The translations under genes were made by a program, and so were the position numbers. This document shows, one piece after another, positions 8,665-17,653 of a DNA stretch of 64,000 bases (its first letter is position 1; each line of letters opens with the position of its first letter). The notes beneath the pieces are model-generated. The model did not search any database and was not told the DNA's origin. It worked only from the letters and a program-made list of their open reading frames with translations. The stretch comes from Cognatundibacterium curvum. Lineage in GTDB: Bacteria > Pseudomonadota > Gammaproteobacteria > Burkholderiales > Burkholderiaceae_D. Location: assembly GCF_014284235.1 (NCBI RefSeq), contig NZ_JACOGD010000007.1, positions 1-64,000 on the forward strand. Direction: 5' to 3'.

Positions 8665-9651
8665 TCAGTGCAATGATGGACGTTTGGCTGACAATAAAGT
8701 TGAAATTGCCCCATTTCCCAGCGAAGCACCAAATTTTTTCAGCATACGCTCAGGCAGGCCTTCTTTCTGCGTATAGTCGATCACATTTTCAGCTTTAATC
8801 ACATCCCTCGCGACCGAATCAACCGTACCCAACTCATCCGCCAGGCCCATTTCAACCGCTTTACTGCCAACCCAGAACAGACCTGAAAAAGTCTCAGGCG
8901 TCTCCTTCAAGCGTGTGCCACGACCTTTACGTACCACATCAATAAACTGGGCATGAATTTCGTTCAACATTGCCTGAGAATACGCTTTTTGCTTGCTGGT
9001 CTGCGGCGAATAAGGATCCATCATGCCCTTATTTTCACCGGCGGTCATCAGACGACGTTCTACGCCCAGCTTATCCATCAAACCAGTAAAGCCAAAGCCA
9101 TCCATCAACACACCAATCGAACCTACTACACTGGCTTTATTGACATAAATCTTATCGGCGCCAGCAGCGATGTAGTAACCACCAGAAGCACAAATTTCCT
9201 CAACAACCACATAGACTGGCTTCTCCGGATACTCTGCACGCAGACGCTGAATTTCATCATTGATCATGCCCGCCTGCACCGGGCTGCCGCCCGGACTATT
9301 CATACGCAGTATCACACCGACCGAAGCATTATCAGAAAAGGCACGATTCAAGGCTGGAATCACATCATGCGCACTGGCGCCGCCTTCGGACTCAATTTCA
9401 CCGGAAACATCAATCAATGCTGTATGCGGCCCCAGCTTTTCTGCCGCATCATCGGTGTAATCGGAAAAGCGGTAAATGGCAAACATGACCAAAGTCAGCG
9501 TAGCCAGTTTAAAAAATATACTCCAGCGGCGTCTGAGTCGCTGCTCCTGCAAGCTTTCAAATGCCAGACGCTCCAACACCGAGCGCTCCCATTGCACATC
9601 CCTTTCTGTAGCGGGAGTCGCGTTATTTTGTGGACCAAACTCCTGACTCAT
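8665..9651 (-). CDS. sppA: Signal peptide peptidase SppA, short form (S49 family)
   Basis: A 328-residue membrane-bound serine protease that degrades cleaved signal peptides. A single membrane helix (about residues 43-60) follows a charged N-terminus. The catalytic serine lies in CASGGYYIA (S156) and the likely general-base lysine in GENKGM (K208), the Ser-Lys dyad of the half-length SppA type. GSIGV (residues 177-181) is also characteristic. The length suits the single-domain bacterial form rather than the 67-kDa E. coli protein. It is the last gene of a minus-strand run after rluC, a HAD phosphatase and a Rieske protein; 15 bases separate it from the Rieske gene, so they are probably co-transcribed. 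Confidence 0.92.
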   Translation of the reverse strand: MSQEFGPQNNATPATERDVQWERSVLERLAFESLQEQRLRRRWSIFFKLATLTLVMFAIYRFSDYTDDAAEKLGPHTALIDVSGEIESEGGASAHDVIPALNRAFSDNASVGVILRMNSPGGSPVQAGMINDEIQRLRAEYPEKPVYVVVEEICASGGYYIAAGADKIYVNKASVVGSIGVLMDGFGFTGLMDKLGVERRLMTAGENKGMMDPYSPQTSKQKAYSQAMLNEIHAQFIDVVRKGRGTRLKETPETFSGLFWVGSKAVEMGLADELGTVDSVARDVIKAENVIDYTQKEGLPERMLKKFGASLGNGAISTLLSAKRPSLH

Positions 9652-9666
9652 AGTCTCCCTCCTCAG

Positions 9667-10038
9667 TTATGCCAACACTGGACGCACATAATCATCTGGC
9701 GTCCAAATGACTTTACCATCGACCTCAGTCACTGCCAGCTTACGCAGGCGACTACCACGGCAAGGACCGCCCGAACAATGTCCTGTTTGCGGTTCGTAAA
9801 TAGCGCCATGGGTCGCGCACATAATGTACAAACCACTGGATTCCAAAAACTCGCCCGGATTCCAATCCAGCTCAACCGGCACATGCGCACAGCGATTCAG
9901 GTAAGCATGCACCCCACCCGCATAGCGGATCACAAAACCTGTTGCCTCATCGCTACCCGCCATCACGGAAAAGCGCACGCCTTTTCCGCCCTCTTCCAGT
10001 GCGTCAGACTGACAAATAAAAACTGTTTCCATAGTCAT
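9667..10038 (-). CDS. Rieske [2Fe-2S] domain protein
   Basis: A 123-residue stand-alone Rieske ferredoxin-like protein. The cluster ligands are clear: C50-A-H52 and C74-x-x-H77, the CxH...CxxH pattern. No membrane segment or catalytic oxygenase domain is present, so it is either a small electron carrier or a non-respiratory Rieske protein of the NirD/ferredoxin type. An in-frame second ATG two codons in (METVF) is an equally possible start. It lies between the HAD phosphatase and sppA on the same strand, an arrangement I recall from other Oxalobacteraceae; its partner enzyme cannot be read from the sequence. Confidence 0.88.
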   Translation of the reverse strand: MTMETVFICQSDALEEGGKGVRFSVMAGSDEATGFVIRYAGGVHAYLNRCAHVPVELDWNPGEFLESSGLYIMCATHGAIYEPQTGHCSGGPCRGSRLRKLAVTEVDGKVIWTPDDYVRPVLA

Positions 10039-10068
10039 TCAATCGAATAATGGGTGGAATGGTAAAAC

Positions 10069-10728
10069 TTAGGCATTTTCCTGCAGCCATTGATGCAGTT
10101 CCAAAATCGATTTAGCAGAGAAAATCGGATTCAGACTGAGCAATGAGCCGGCATCGTGCGCCCCAAACTCCACTGCAATAGCAGCAGCGCCTGCGTTGCT
10201 TGCCATCTGCAAATCATGGGTGGTATCGCCTATCATGACGGTACGTTGCATTTCCTGCCCCAGCTCTCTTGTTAATTCTTGCAACATCGCCGGATGCGGC
10301 TTGGAAAACGTTTCATCAGAACAACGGGTTGCATCGAAAACGGCAGTCAGATCAGCCGTGTGAAGCGCACGACTGAGGCCAACCCGGCTTTTACCCGTTG
10401 CGACTGCCAGAAAGTAGCCTTGCTGCGACAAGTCAGTCAACATCTCGCGCACACCAGGGAATAAGGGTAGCTCATGATCCTTGGCCAGATAATGGTAGCG
10501 ATAACGCTCCACCATACGTGGATAGTATTTAGGATCAACGCCAGGAACCGCGACTTGCATTGCATCTGCCAGCGACAGACCGATGACGTAAGCAGCCGCA
10601 TTCTGATCCGGAACCGGCAAGCCTAAATCCTTGGCTGCTGCCTGTATGCATTTCACGATGGTCGCCGTGCTGTCCATCAGCGTACCATCCCAATCAAAAA
10701 CGATAAGATCAAATTGTTTTTTTGCCAT
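10069..10728 (-). CDS. HAD-IA family phosphatase, phosphoglycolate phosphatase-like
   Basis: A HAD hydrolase of 219 residues from the ATG at 10728 (an upstream in-frame ATG at 10779 would add a poorly conserved leader). Motif I is DWDGTL near the N-terminus, motif II is the serine/threonine in VATGKS, the motif III lysine is in FSKPHP, and motif IV is IGDTTHDLQMA. A helical cap between motifs I and II marks the Gph/PGMB-like subfamily. The substrate is uncertain: phosphoglycolate or another small phosphate ester. It follows rluC by about 100 bases on the same strand, the usual neighbour in betaproteobacteria. Confidence 0.85.
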   Translation of the reverse strand: MAKKQFDLIVFDWDGTLMDSTATIVKCIQAAAKDLGLPVPDQNAAAYVIGLSLADAMQVAVPGVDPKYYPRMVERYRYHYLAKDHELPLFPGVREMLTDLSQQGYFLAVATGKSRVGLSRALHTADLTAVFDATRCSDETFSKPHPAMLQELTRELGQEMQRTVMIGDTTHDLQMASNAGAAAIAVEFGAHDAGSLLSLNPIFSAKSILELHQWLQENA

Positions 10729-10824
10729 TTTTACTCTGCACGGTATCGCGTTCGGCGATACCGCTGTTTTATTCATCATTAAGCGATCATACCATTACTA
10801 AACAATTAATTTTTCTGACAAAAA

Positions 10825-11838
10825 CTATGCGCTCTGCAAGCTTTGCAAAAAATTTAAGCATTCTGCTGGTAAAGGCGCCTTGGCCGTCGTTGGCTTGCCT
10901 GTCTCTGGGTGGGCGAAGGTAATTTGATGCGCATGGAGGAACATACGTTTCAGGGCACCACGTTCGGCATTGGCTTTTTGCAAGGCTTTATTGAGCGGAA
11001 AGTCACCATACTTATCATCTCCAGCAATTGGAAAACCGCTGGTGGACAAATGCACGCGAATCTGATGGGTACGGCCAGTTTTCAGCTCCGCCTCGAGCAA
11101 GGCAAAATCTTTAAATTTACGCTGCAGAGTAAACACTGTGTGTGAAGCCATACCGTCGGCCTGCACCCTGACCCTGCGCTCACCTTCTGGAGTCGAGTAT
11201 TTATGCAAAGCCAGCTTAATATGCTGTCTGGCATTTTTCCAATCACCGTACACCAGCGTGAAATAGCGCTTATCGGTCACGCCATCGCGCATTTGTTCAT
11301 GCAAATTGGTTAATGCCGAACGTTTCTTTGCAATCAACAAGATGCCTGAGGTTTCGCGGTCCAGCCTATGCACCAGCTCCAGAAACTTGGCATCGGGACG
11401 GGACGCACGCAATTGTTCAATCACGCCATAGCTGACACCTGAGCCACCATGCACCGCCACACCCGCCGGCTTATCAATAATCAGCAAGTAATTATCTTCA
11501 AACACAATCGGAAATTCGAGTTTGGGCACGACCTGCGCCACAGTTTCTGCCACCCGTATCGGCGGAATCCTGACCACATCACCTTCCACCAGGCGGTATA
11601 ACTGGTCGATACGCCCTTTGTTGACGCGCACTTCGCCAGAGCGCAGCACACGGTAAATATGGCTCTTGGGCACTCCTTTGCAAATACGCAATAAGAAATT
11701 ATCGATGCGCTGACCGGCCTCTTCTTCCGAAATTGTGATCAGTCTGACCTGGGGCATCGCGCTTGAAGGATCGTTCTGGGAAACTTTTTGCACCTGTTTT
11801 TGATGCAAATCCCGATTAATTGTCGCTAAGTCCTTCAT
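10825..11838 (-). CDS. rluC: 23S rRNA pseudouridine synthase RluC
   Basis: A 337-residue protein of the RluA family. An S4 RNA-binding domain (about residues 40-95, with QRIDNFLL and SGEVRVNKGR) precedes the catalytic domain with HRLDRETSG at residues 157-165; D160 is the catalytic aspartate. The S4 domain and length fit RluC, which modifies U955, U2504 and U2580 (E. coli numbering), better than RluA. It is divergent from rne, as E. coli rluC is, which supports the symbol. No strong ribosome-binding site precedes the chosen ATG, and an internal ATG at 11757 (MPQVRLITI) is possible. Confidence 0.9.
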   Translation of the reverse strand: MKDLATINRDLHQKQVQKVSQNDPSSAMPQVRLITISEEEAGQRIDNFLLRICKGVPKSHIYRVLRSGEVRVNKGRIDQLYRLVEGDVVRIPPIRVAETVAQVVPKLEFPIVFEDNYLLIIDKPAGVAVHGGSGVSYGVIEQLRASRPDAKFLELVHRLDRETSGILLIAKKRSALTNLHEQMRDGVTDKRYFTLVYGDWKNARQHIKLALHKYSTPEGERRVRVQADGMASHTVFTLQRKFKDFALLEAELKTGRTHQIRVHLSTSGFPIAGDDKYGDFPLNKALQKANAERGALKRMFLHAHQITFAHPETGKPTTAKAPLPAECLNFLQSLQSA

Positions 11839-12467
11839 TTTGAATATATAATCATTTTCGCCTCAGCAATTACGCTGTTGGCAGTGTAAGAGAAATAAAC
11901 GACTATTTTACACAGGGGCAAGCCCATCAGCCTCGCCAGTTTGCAAATATGATGGGAAAGATGTGTATGCAGGCGTGTTTTCAGGTCAGGGTAACAACCA
12001 AATGTTGTTATCGGGCTCAGTAAAACAGGTCTGGCTCAGAGAATTTGAAAAAACAGGATAAGTTGCGCAAGAGACGATGACTTAATTGCTGGTCAGCGTG
12101 CTTACGCATAGTAGTTGCAGGAAGTTAGCGATTCCGTCAGACACAACACAATAAGATGGTCTGACATCAAAGTTGCTCATCGCCTGGCGTGGTCGATTGT
12201 TAATGCACAAATTTGACAATACAGGACAACGCGGGGGACGTGTGCACTCGGTCATTTCCAGCGATTTACCGCGCCAGGCGCGAAGCAGAATGATATTGAA
12301 TTAATAATTGCGTATCGTAGTTCAGTACGCTGTGCATTCTGCTGCGCCAAAGGCATTCCCCATCCCTTCAGATTCTCCGTCCTCGCATACATCCCGTATC
12401 AGTACAGTTGTGAGCCTCACGACTTGAGGCAGCAACAAAAGATGACCAACAGGTCACGGAGTAAAAC
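11839..12467. other. Divergent rluC-rne intergenic region with long rne leader
   Basis: About 630 bases with no credible protein gene on either strand. In enterobacteria rne has a long structured 5' untranslated region through which RNase E controls its own mRNA, and the length here fits a similar leader. TTGACA occurs at about 12215 but has no well-spaced -10 box, so no promoter is assigned. The exact leader structure cannot be judged by eye. Confidence 0.5.
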
Positions 12468-15407
12468 ATGAAACGTATGCTGTTCAACGCAACGCAGCAA
12501 GAAGAATTGCGCGTTGCCATCGTTAATGGGCAAAAACTCATTGATATCGACATTGAGACTGCTGGTCGCGAACTACGTAAGTCCAATATCTACAAGGGTG
12601 TCATCACCCGCATCGAACCCTCCCTCGAAGCATGCTTCGTCAACTATGGCGAAGAACGTCACGGTTTCCTCCCTTTTAAAGAAGTCGCCCGCTCTTATTT
12701 CAAAGAAGGGATAGACGTCCGTAATGCCACCATCAAGGAAGCATTGCGCGAAGGCCAGGAAATCATGGTTCAGGTGGAAAAAGAAGAGCGCGGCAACAAA
12801 GGCGCGGCACTGACTTCTTTCATCTCTCTGGCCGGACGCTATCTGGTGCTGATGCCTAACAATCCACGCGGTGGTGGCGTATCCCGTCGAGTAGAAGGCG
12901 AAGACCGTCAGGAACTGCGTGAAACCATGGACAAACTGGACCTGCCAACCGGCATGTCAGTGATTGCCCGTACCGCAGGCATAGGCCGTAATGTCGATGA
13001 ATTGCAATGGGATCTGAACTACCTGATGCAATTGTGGCGCGCAATTGAAGGCGCTGGCAAATCGGCTCCCGGCGCATTTCTGATTTACCAGGAATCCTCA
13101 CTGGTGATCCGCGCTATCCGCGATTACTTCCAGCCAGACATCGGTGAAATCCTGATCGATACCGATGATATCTATGAGCAGGCTCAGCAGTTCATGAGCC
13201 ATGTGATGCCAGACATGGTACACCGCGTCAAACGCTACAGTGATGACGTGCCGCTGTTCTCGCGCTTCCAGATCGAACATCAGATCGAAACCGCCTACAG
13301 CCGCACAGTACCGCTGCCATCCGGTGGTGCGATTGTGATAGATCACACTGAAGCACTGGTGTCTGTGGACGTTAACTCGGCCCGTTCCACCCGTGGTGGT
13401 GACATTGAAACAACGGCGTTTAACACCAATCTGGAAGCCGCAGAAGAAGTCGCGCGTCAGTTGCGCCTGCGCGATCTGGGCGGTCTGATCGTGATCGACT
13501 TCATCGACATGGAAAACGCGAAAAACCAGCGTGAAGTCGAGCAGCGCCTCAAAGATGCACTGCGCTATGACCGCGCACGGGTACAGATGGGTAAAATTTC
13601 CCGTTTCGGCCTGATGGAATTGTCGCGCCAGCGCCTGCGCCCTTCCCTGTCTGAAGGCAGCCATGTGACCTGCCCACGTTGTAACGGCACAGGCCACATC
13701 CGCGATACTGAATCGTCCGCTCTGCAAGTCCTGCGCATCATCCAGGAAGAGGCGATGAAAGAAAATTCCGCCGCGATCCATGTCCAGGTTCCGGTCGACG
13801 TAGCGGCCTTCCTGCTGAATGAAAAACGTGGCGAAATCCTGAAAATCGAAACCCGTCACCGCGTCACCGTGATCCTGATCCCGAACAAGCATCTGGAAAC
13901 GCCGCACTACAAACTGGATCGCCTCAAGCATGACGACCCACGCCTGGAAGATCATCATGCCAGCTATGCCATGGCTGAACAGGCAGACACCGATATCGGC
14001 TACAACAAGCGTCAGAAAGAAGACGTCAAGCCGCGCCAGGAAGCCGTCGTCAAGAGCATTACGCCTGAACAGGCCCCTATCGTCGAGCGCAAGGAAGTGG
14101 CACCGGCACCGGTGGCCGCACCTGTCAGCACACCGACACCTGGCTTCTTCAGCAAAATCTTTGGTTTCCTGTTTGGTAAATCCGAGCCAGCTGCAGTCGT
14201 TACACCGGAAGTGACTGAGGAGAAATCCGCAGAACGTGAGCGTCAACGCAGTGGCCGCAACAACCAGCGCAACCGCAATCGCCGCAATCGCGAAGAGCGT
14301 GAAGAACGTCCGGCCAGCGCGCGCGCCGAAAAGGCAGAAGCACCGAAAACGGCTGCACCAGCTGAAAGCCGTCCACCTAAAGCTGCCAAACCTCCGCGTG
14401 AAGAACGTGAGCCACGTGAACAGCGTGAGCCTCAGGAAGGTCGCCGCGAACGTCAGCAGCGTCTGCGTGAAGAGCGTAAAGAAGCCTTGCTGACTGAGGC
14501 CAAGCAGGAAGAGCCAGTATTGCAGAAACATGCAGACCCGGTTCCGCTGGAACTGATCCCGGCCAATACTCCGGTCAGCAACCCGGAAAGTGCGGAAGGC
14601 GAGCAAAGCGAAGAACGCCGTCGCCGTCGCCGTCGCGGCGGTCGCAACCGTAACCGTCGTGAGCGCGAAGCAGGCGACCTGAACGAGCAAAACGAAGGAA
14701 GCGAAGGCAATGAAGGCGCAAGCTTTGTGCCAGTCGCTGACGTCGCCATCGAACAGCAAGCTGCAGCCCAGGCAAAGACTGAAGCTGCCACAGAAGCAAC
14801 TCCAGTGGCAACTGCTGCTGTAACTGCAGCAGAAGCAGCAGTCAACGCGCCAGTTACTCCAGTGACATTTGCTCCAGCAGCGCAAGTGCATGAAGCAGCG
14901 GCAACTGTCGTTACTGAGATTGCACCGGTAGTTGCAACGACTGAAGTAACAGAAGCAGCAATTGTTCCTGCAGAGACAGCAGTTGCAGTGACTCCGCCTG
15001 AAGCTGTCATAACAGCGCCAGCCGCCGAAGTAGCATTGGCAGCAGCACCAGCGGCAGCAATAGCAGCAGTTGAAGCGCTTACGTCAGTTGCCGTAACACA
15101 GGCAACCCCGGCAGCGCCAACAACTCCAGTTGCGCCAGTTGAGCCTGCGCCAGTGGTACAGCCTGAAATCAAGGCAGCGACTGCAGCTCCAGTTAAACAG
15201 GTGGAATCTATGCCAGTGGCTGATCTGCAAGCGATGTTGAGCGCAGCTGGCCTGGTACTGGCCAGCACCGATCCTGAAAAGCATCGCGCAGCCCAACAGG
15301 CAGCGGCCAACATTGTTGCTGCACCACGCGTTCCACGTGAGCGTAAGCCTTTGCCTGCGGCTTCGAATGAACCGCTGATCCTGGTTGAAACACGCAAACC
15401 AGGCTGA
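12468..15407 (+). CDS. rne: Ribonuclease E
   Basis: A 979-residue endoribonuclease, the core of the RNA degradosome and of rRNA/tRNA/mRNA processing. The N-terminal half is catalytic: MKRMLFN start, an S1 domain (about 35-125), then the DNase I-like site with metal-binding aspartates D301 (in SVDVNSAR) and D344 (in IVIDFIDM), then the zinc link CPRC at C402-C405 that forms the tetramer. The C-terminal half (about 510-979) is low complexity: Arg/Glu-rich blocks that could bind RNA (RRNREEREER, RRRRRRGGRNRNRR), then a long Ala/Thr/Val/Pro-rich region. A short conserved-looking end contains ADLQAMLSAAGLVLAST. Length and architecture distinguish it from RNase G. It ends in a strong terminator. 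Confidence 0.97.
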   Translation: MKRMLFNATQQEELRVAIVNGQKLIDIDIETAGRELRKSNIYKGVITRIEPSLEACFVNYGEERHGFLPFKEVARSYFKEGIDVRNATIKEALREGQEIMVQVEKEERGNKGAALTSFISLAGRYLVLMPNNPRGGGVSRRVEGEDRQELRETMDKLDLPTGMSVIARTAGIGRNVDELQWDLNYLMQLWRAIEGAGKSAPGAFLIYQESSLVIRAIRDYFQPDIGEILIDTDDIYEQAQQFMSHVMPDMVHRVKRYSDDVPLFSRFQIEHQIETAYSRTVPLPSGGAIVIDHTEALVSVDVNSARSTRGGDIETTAFNTNLEAAEEVARQLRLRDLGGLIVIDFIDMENAKNQREVEQRLKDALRYDRARVQMGKISRFGLMELSRQRLRPSLSEGSHVTCPRCNGTGHIRDTESSALQVLRIIQEEAMKENSAAIHVQVPVDVAAFLLNEKRGEILKIETRHRVTVILIPNKHLETPHYKLDRLKHDDPRLEDHHASYAMAEQADTDIGYNKRQKEDVKPRQEAVVKSITPEQAPIVERKEVAPAPVAAPVSTPTPGFFSKIFGFLFGKSEPAAVVTPEVTEEKSAERERQRSGRNNQRNRNRRNREEREERPASARAEKAEAPKTAAPAESRPPKAAKPPREEREPREQREPQEGRRERQQRLREERKEALLTEAKQEEPVLQKHADPVPLELIPANTPVSNPESAEGEQSEERRRRRRRGGRNRNRREREAGDLNEQNEGSEGNEGASFVPVADVAIEQQAAAQAKTEAATEATPVATAAVTAAEAAVNAPVTPVTFAPAAQVHEAAATVVTEIAPVVATTEVTEAAIVPAETAVAVTPPEAVITAPAAEVALAAAPAAAIAAVEALTSVAVTQATPAAPTTPVAPVEPAPVVQPEIKAATAAPVKQVESMPVADLQAMLSAAGLVLASTDPEKHRAAQQAAANIVAAPRVPRERKPLPAASNEPLILVETRKPG

Positions 15408-15417
15408 TAAGGGGTAA

Positions 15418-15436
15418 GCTGCCTGTTTCAGGCAGC
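15418..15436 (+). other. Small perfect hairpin after the rne stop
   Basis: GCTGCCTG and CAGGCAGC form a perfect 8-bp stem around TTT, just 10 bases after the rne stop and immediately before the main terminator. It has no T-tract and may protect the 3' end or act as an mRNA-stability element. Confidence 0.5.
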
Positions 15437-15443
15437 ATCAGTT

Positions 15444-15478
15444 AAAAGGCCGGCACATTTCGATGTGACCGGCCTTTT
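15444..15478. terminator. Strong bidirectional terminator between rne and the DUF3422 gene
   Basis: AAAAGGCCGG and CCGGCCTTTT flank CACAT and ATGTG around a TTCG tetraloop, so 15 bp pair with one bulged A. The flanking A- and T-runs let it end rne on the plus strand and the converging DUF3422 gene on the minus strand. UUCG loops closed by a stable stem are unusually stable. Confidence 0.92.
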
Positions 15479-15518
15479 CTTTTATTAGCCCCCCTGCCCC
15501 AGACCAGCGAAACCACTT

Positions 15519-16850
15519 TCAATGCAACTGCCTGTGCATACGACGCAAACCAAGCCAGACTGCGACTGCGATCACCGGCACCAGCCAGGCGGAGAGCAGA
15601 TCGGGATTCAAGGCCCATCCGTATGCCTTCAAGCCCTTACCCACATAAGAAAACAAACCGACCAGATAATACGAAATCGCTGCGACAGACAAACCTTCAA
15701 CCGCTTGTTGCAGACGCAATTGCTGGGCTGCGCGAGCATTCATACTCTGTAAGATCTTCCTGTTTTGCTGCTCCTGCAAAATACCGACCCTGGTACGCAG
15801 TAAGTCATTGGTATGGGCAATTCTTGCCGCCAATGCCTGCTGTCGCCTGACTACGGACTCGCAGGTCTGCATGGCCGGTACCAGGCGGCGCTCCATAAAC
15901 TCCGCTATCGTCGGCAAGCCTTCGATACGCTGTTCGCGCAACTCATCGATACGCGCATTCACCAATTGAAAGTACGCTTTTGAAGCCGAAAAACGGTAAC
16001 TGTTTTGCAGAGACAGCTTCTCGACCCGGGCCGCCAGATCGATGATTTGCGTGAGCATTTGTTGTTCAGCATCGGTATCAGCACCTAGCTGCTGCACATC
16101 CGAACTGAGCGTCATACCATTCATCAAACTGACCAGTTCACCTTCAATCACACTCAGCACGGGCAATGCAGCCTGCGCCTGAGGCAAGCCAAGCAAAGCC
16201 ATCATGCGGTAGGTCTCAATTTCCAGCAAACGCTGGACTGTGCGCCCCGACTGCTGCCCCAAAAACCCCTGATCCCTGACAATAAACCGGCTATAACCAT
16301 CGGCATGAATCAGGAAGTCAGTCCAGATCTGACCCCGGTCCAACACTTCACTACCCACCAGTACTTTGCCCTGAAACAAACTATCCAATCTGGTACTTGA
16401 CCAGGTCTCCATACCCTCTTTCATCAACTCTATGTGAGCGGCCACCATCACTCTGCCTGCCAAGCCTTCAATCCAGGTCTGAGGCACATGGTGCAACGGC
16501 GTCTCAGCAAACAACTCCTGAGATGTGAACGAAAACCCCGCAGGGGGCGTCTGAGCATTATCGACAAAGGTGTAGGTAGCGAATTCAGTATGGCATTCCC
16601 ACTTCAGGCGGAAACGGCCGAAATCGTGGAAAAAATATTTGGCCTCAGCGGCGGGGTTCGCTACGCCAAAGTAAGCACATAAATCCGCCAGTATCTGTTG
16701 CTGCAATAACTGAGCATTACTGGCTTGCGGAAATTCCTGCCCTGCGAACACAGCCAGATGACTGATGCGCTCCGGCGAACTCAGATACAACGAAGGGCGG
16801 GAATGAATTTCCGCAGCTAATGGAATACGCAGACTATGATTCATAGACAT
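15519..16850 (-). CDS. DUF3422 family membrane protein
   Basis: A 443-residue protein of unknown function. Residues 1-370 are mainly soluble, with conserved-looking WIEGLAGRVMVAAHIELMKEGM and FLIHADGYSRFIVRDQGF. A coiled-coil-like stretch (about 300-375, LRTRVGILQEQQNRK) precedes two C-terminal membrane helices (about 380-400 and 415-433) ending in a basic tail. This soluble-domain-plus-two-helix layout is that of the DUF3422 family found in proteobacteria. It may sense or regulate something at the membrane, but no role is known to me. It follows greB on the same strand after 47 bases. Confidence 0.82.
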   Translation of the reverse strand: MSMNHSLRIPLAAEIHSRPSLYLSSPERISHLAVFAGQEFPQASNAQLLQQQILADLCAYFGVANPAAEAKYFFHDFGRFRLKWECHTEFATYTFVDNAQTPPAGFSFTSQELFAETPLHHVPQTWIEGLAGRVMVAAHIELMKEGMETWSSTRLDSLFQGKVLVGSEVLDRGQIWTDFLIHADGYSRFIVRDQGFLGQQSGRTVQRLLEIETYRMMALLGLPQAQAALPVLSVIEGELVSLMNGMTLSSDVQQLGADTDAEQQMLTQIIDLAARVEKLSLQNSYRFSASKAYFQLVNARIDELREQRIEGLPTIAEFMERRLVPAMQTCESVVRRQQALAARIAHTNDLLRTRVGILQEQQNRKILQSMNARAAQQLRLQQAVEGLSVAAISYYLVGLFSYVGKGLKAYGWALNPDLLSAWLVPVIAVAVWLGLRRMHRQLH

Positions 16851-16897
16851 GGCAGGACCTCATTTGAGCTTAGCAATCATCTGAACTGATGCAATAA

Positions 16898-17446
16898 CTA
16901 TGCCGGGTAGTTCACGTCCAAAATGGTCAACTCCTCAACCCGGGCTGGCGTCTTCAGCATGACTGTGTCACCAGTACGTGACTTGGTCAGTGCGCGTGCA
17001 ACCGGCGATATCCAGCTAATGCGGCCATTGAGCGGATCGAATTCATCGATACCGACTATGGTCACGGTGATTTCCACCCCATCCTGATTTTCATACACAA
17101 CCGTCGCACCAAAAAAAACCTGATCACTGCCATGATGCACACGCGGATCCACGACCTCTGCCACATCCAGCCGCTTACTCAGGAAGCGTATGCGACGGTC
17201 TATTTCACGCAGACGTCGTTTTCCATAAATGTAATCGCCATTCTCTGAGCGATCGCCATTCGACGCAGCCCACGAGACTATCTTCACGACTTCAGGGCGA
17301 TCCACGTCGATCAGCCGCAAAAACTCATCTTTCATACGCTGATGCCCTTGTGGCGTCATATAGTTTTTTGAACCGGCAGGAATAGCGGGCGCACCAAAAT
17401 CATCATCCTCGTCCTGCTCAGTTTCTTTCACAAATGCTTTACTCAT
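16898..17446 (-). CDS. greB: Transcription elongation factor GreB
   Basis: A 182-residue Gre factor. It inserts into the RNA polymerase secondary channel and stimulates cleavage of backtracked RNA. The N-terminal coiled coil carries NGDRSENGDYIYGKRRLREIDRRIRFL with the acidic tip residues (D and E in GDRSENGD), and the C-terminal FKBP-like domain has GRISWISPVARAL. The Y-GKRRLR-ID form is typical of GreB rather than GreA, as is the N-terminal extension of about 30 acidic residues. The start at 17446 (MSKAF) is preferred over the in-frame ATG three codons upstream. Confidence 0.93.
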   Translation of the reverse strand: MSKAFVKETEQDEDDDFGAPAIPAGSKNYMTPQGHQRMKDEFLRLIDVDRPEVVKIVSWAASNGDRSENGDYIYGKRRLREIDRRIRFLSKRLDVAEVVDPRVHHGSDQVFFGATVVYENQDGVEITVTIVGIDEFDPLNGRISWISPVARALTKSRTGDTVMLKTPARVEELTILDVNYPA

Positions 17447-17653
17447 CATTACCATGTATCGAACTAGATCAAATTTATTGTCGTCTTCTTACCGCAGCTT
17501 CTGCATCCCTTATAAAATACTAAGTGAATATCAAATGACTGCAAGTAGCGCAGTCAGCGCGGCAACAATCCGCCAGACCCCAGGAATTATTGTATCCCTC
17601 ACGATTTTATGTGAAACCGTGCCAGGGATACCGACTTAGAAACGGAAATATGC

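Noticed and set aside
8953-10050. 365-codon frame antisense to sppA and the Rieske gene
   Set aside because: It covers two clearly coding genes and shows no motif; a shadow frame.
13098-14891. Long open frame antisense to rne (about 600 codons), and another at 14453-15397
   Set aside because: The composition (Cys/Phe/Leu/Arg runs, or Ala/Thr/Ser runs) mirrors the codon bias of the repetitive rne tail on the other strand; no family motif, and rne is certain.
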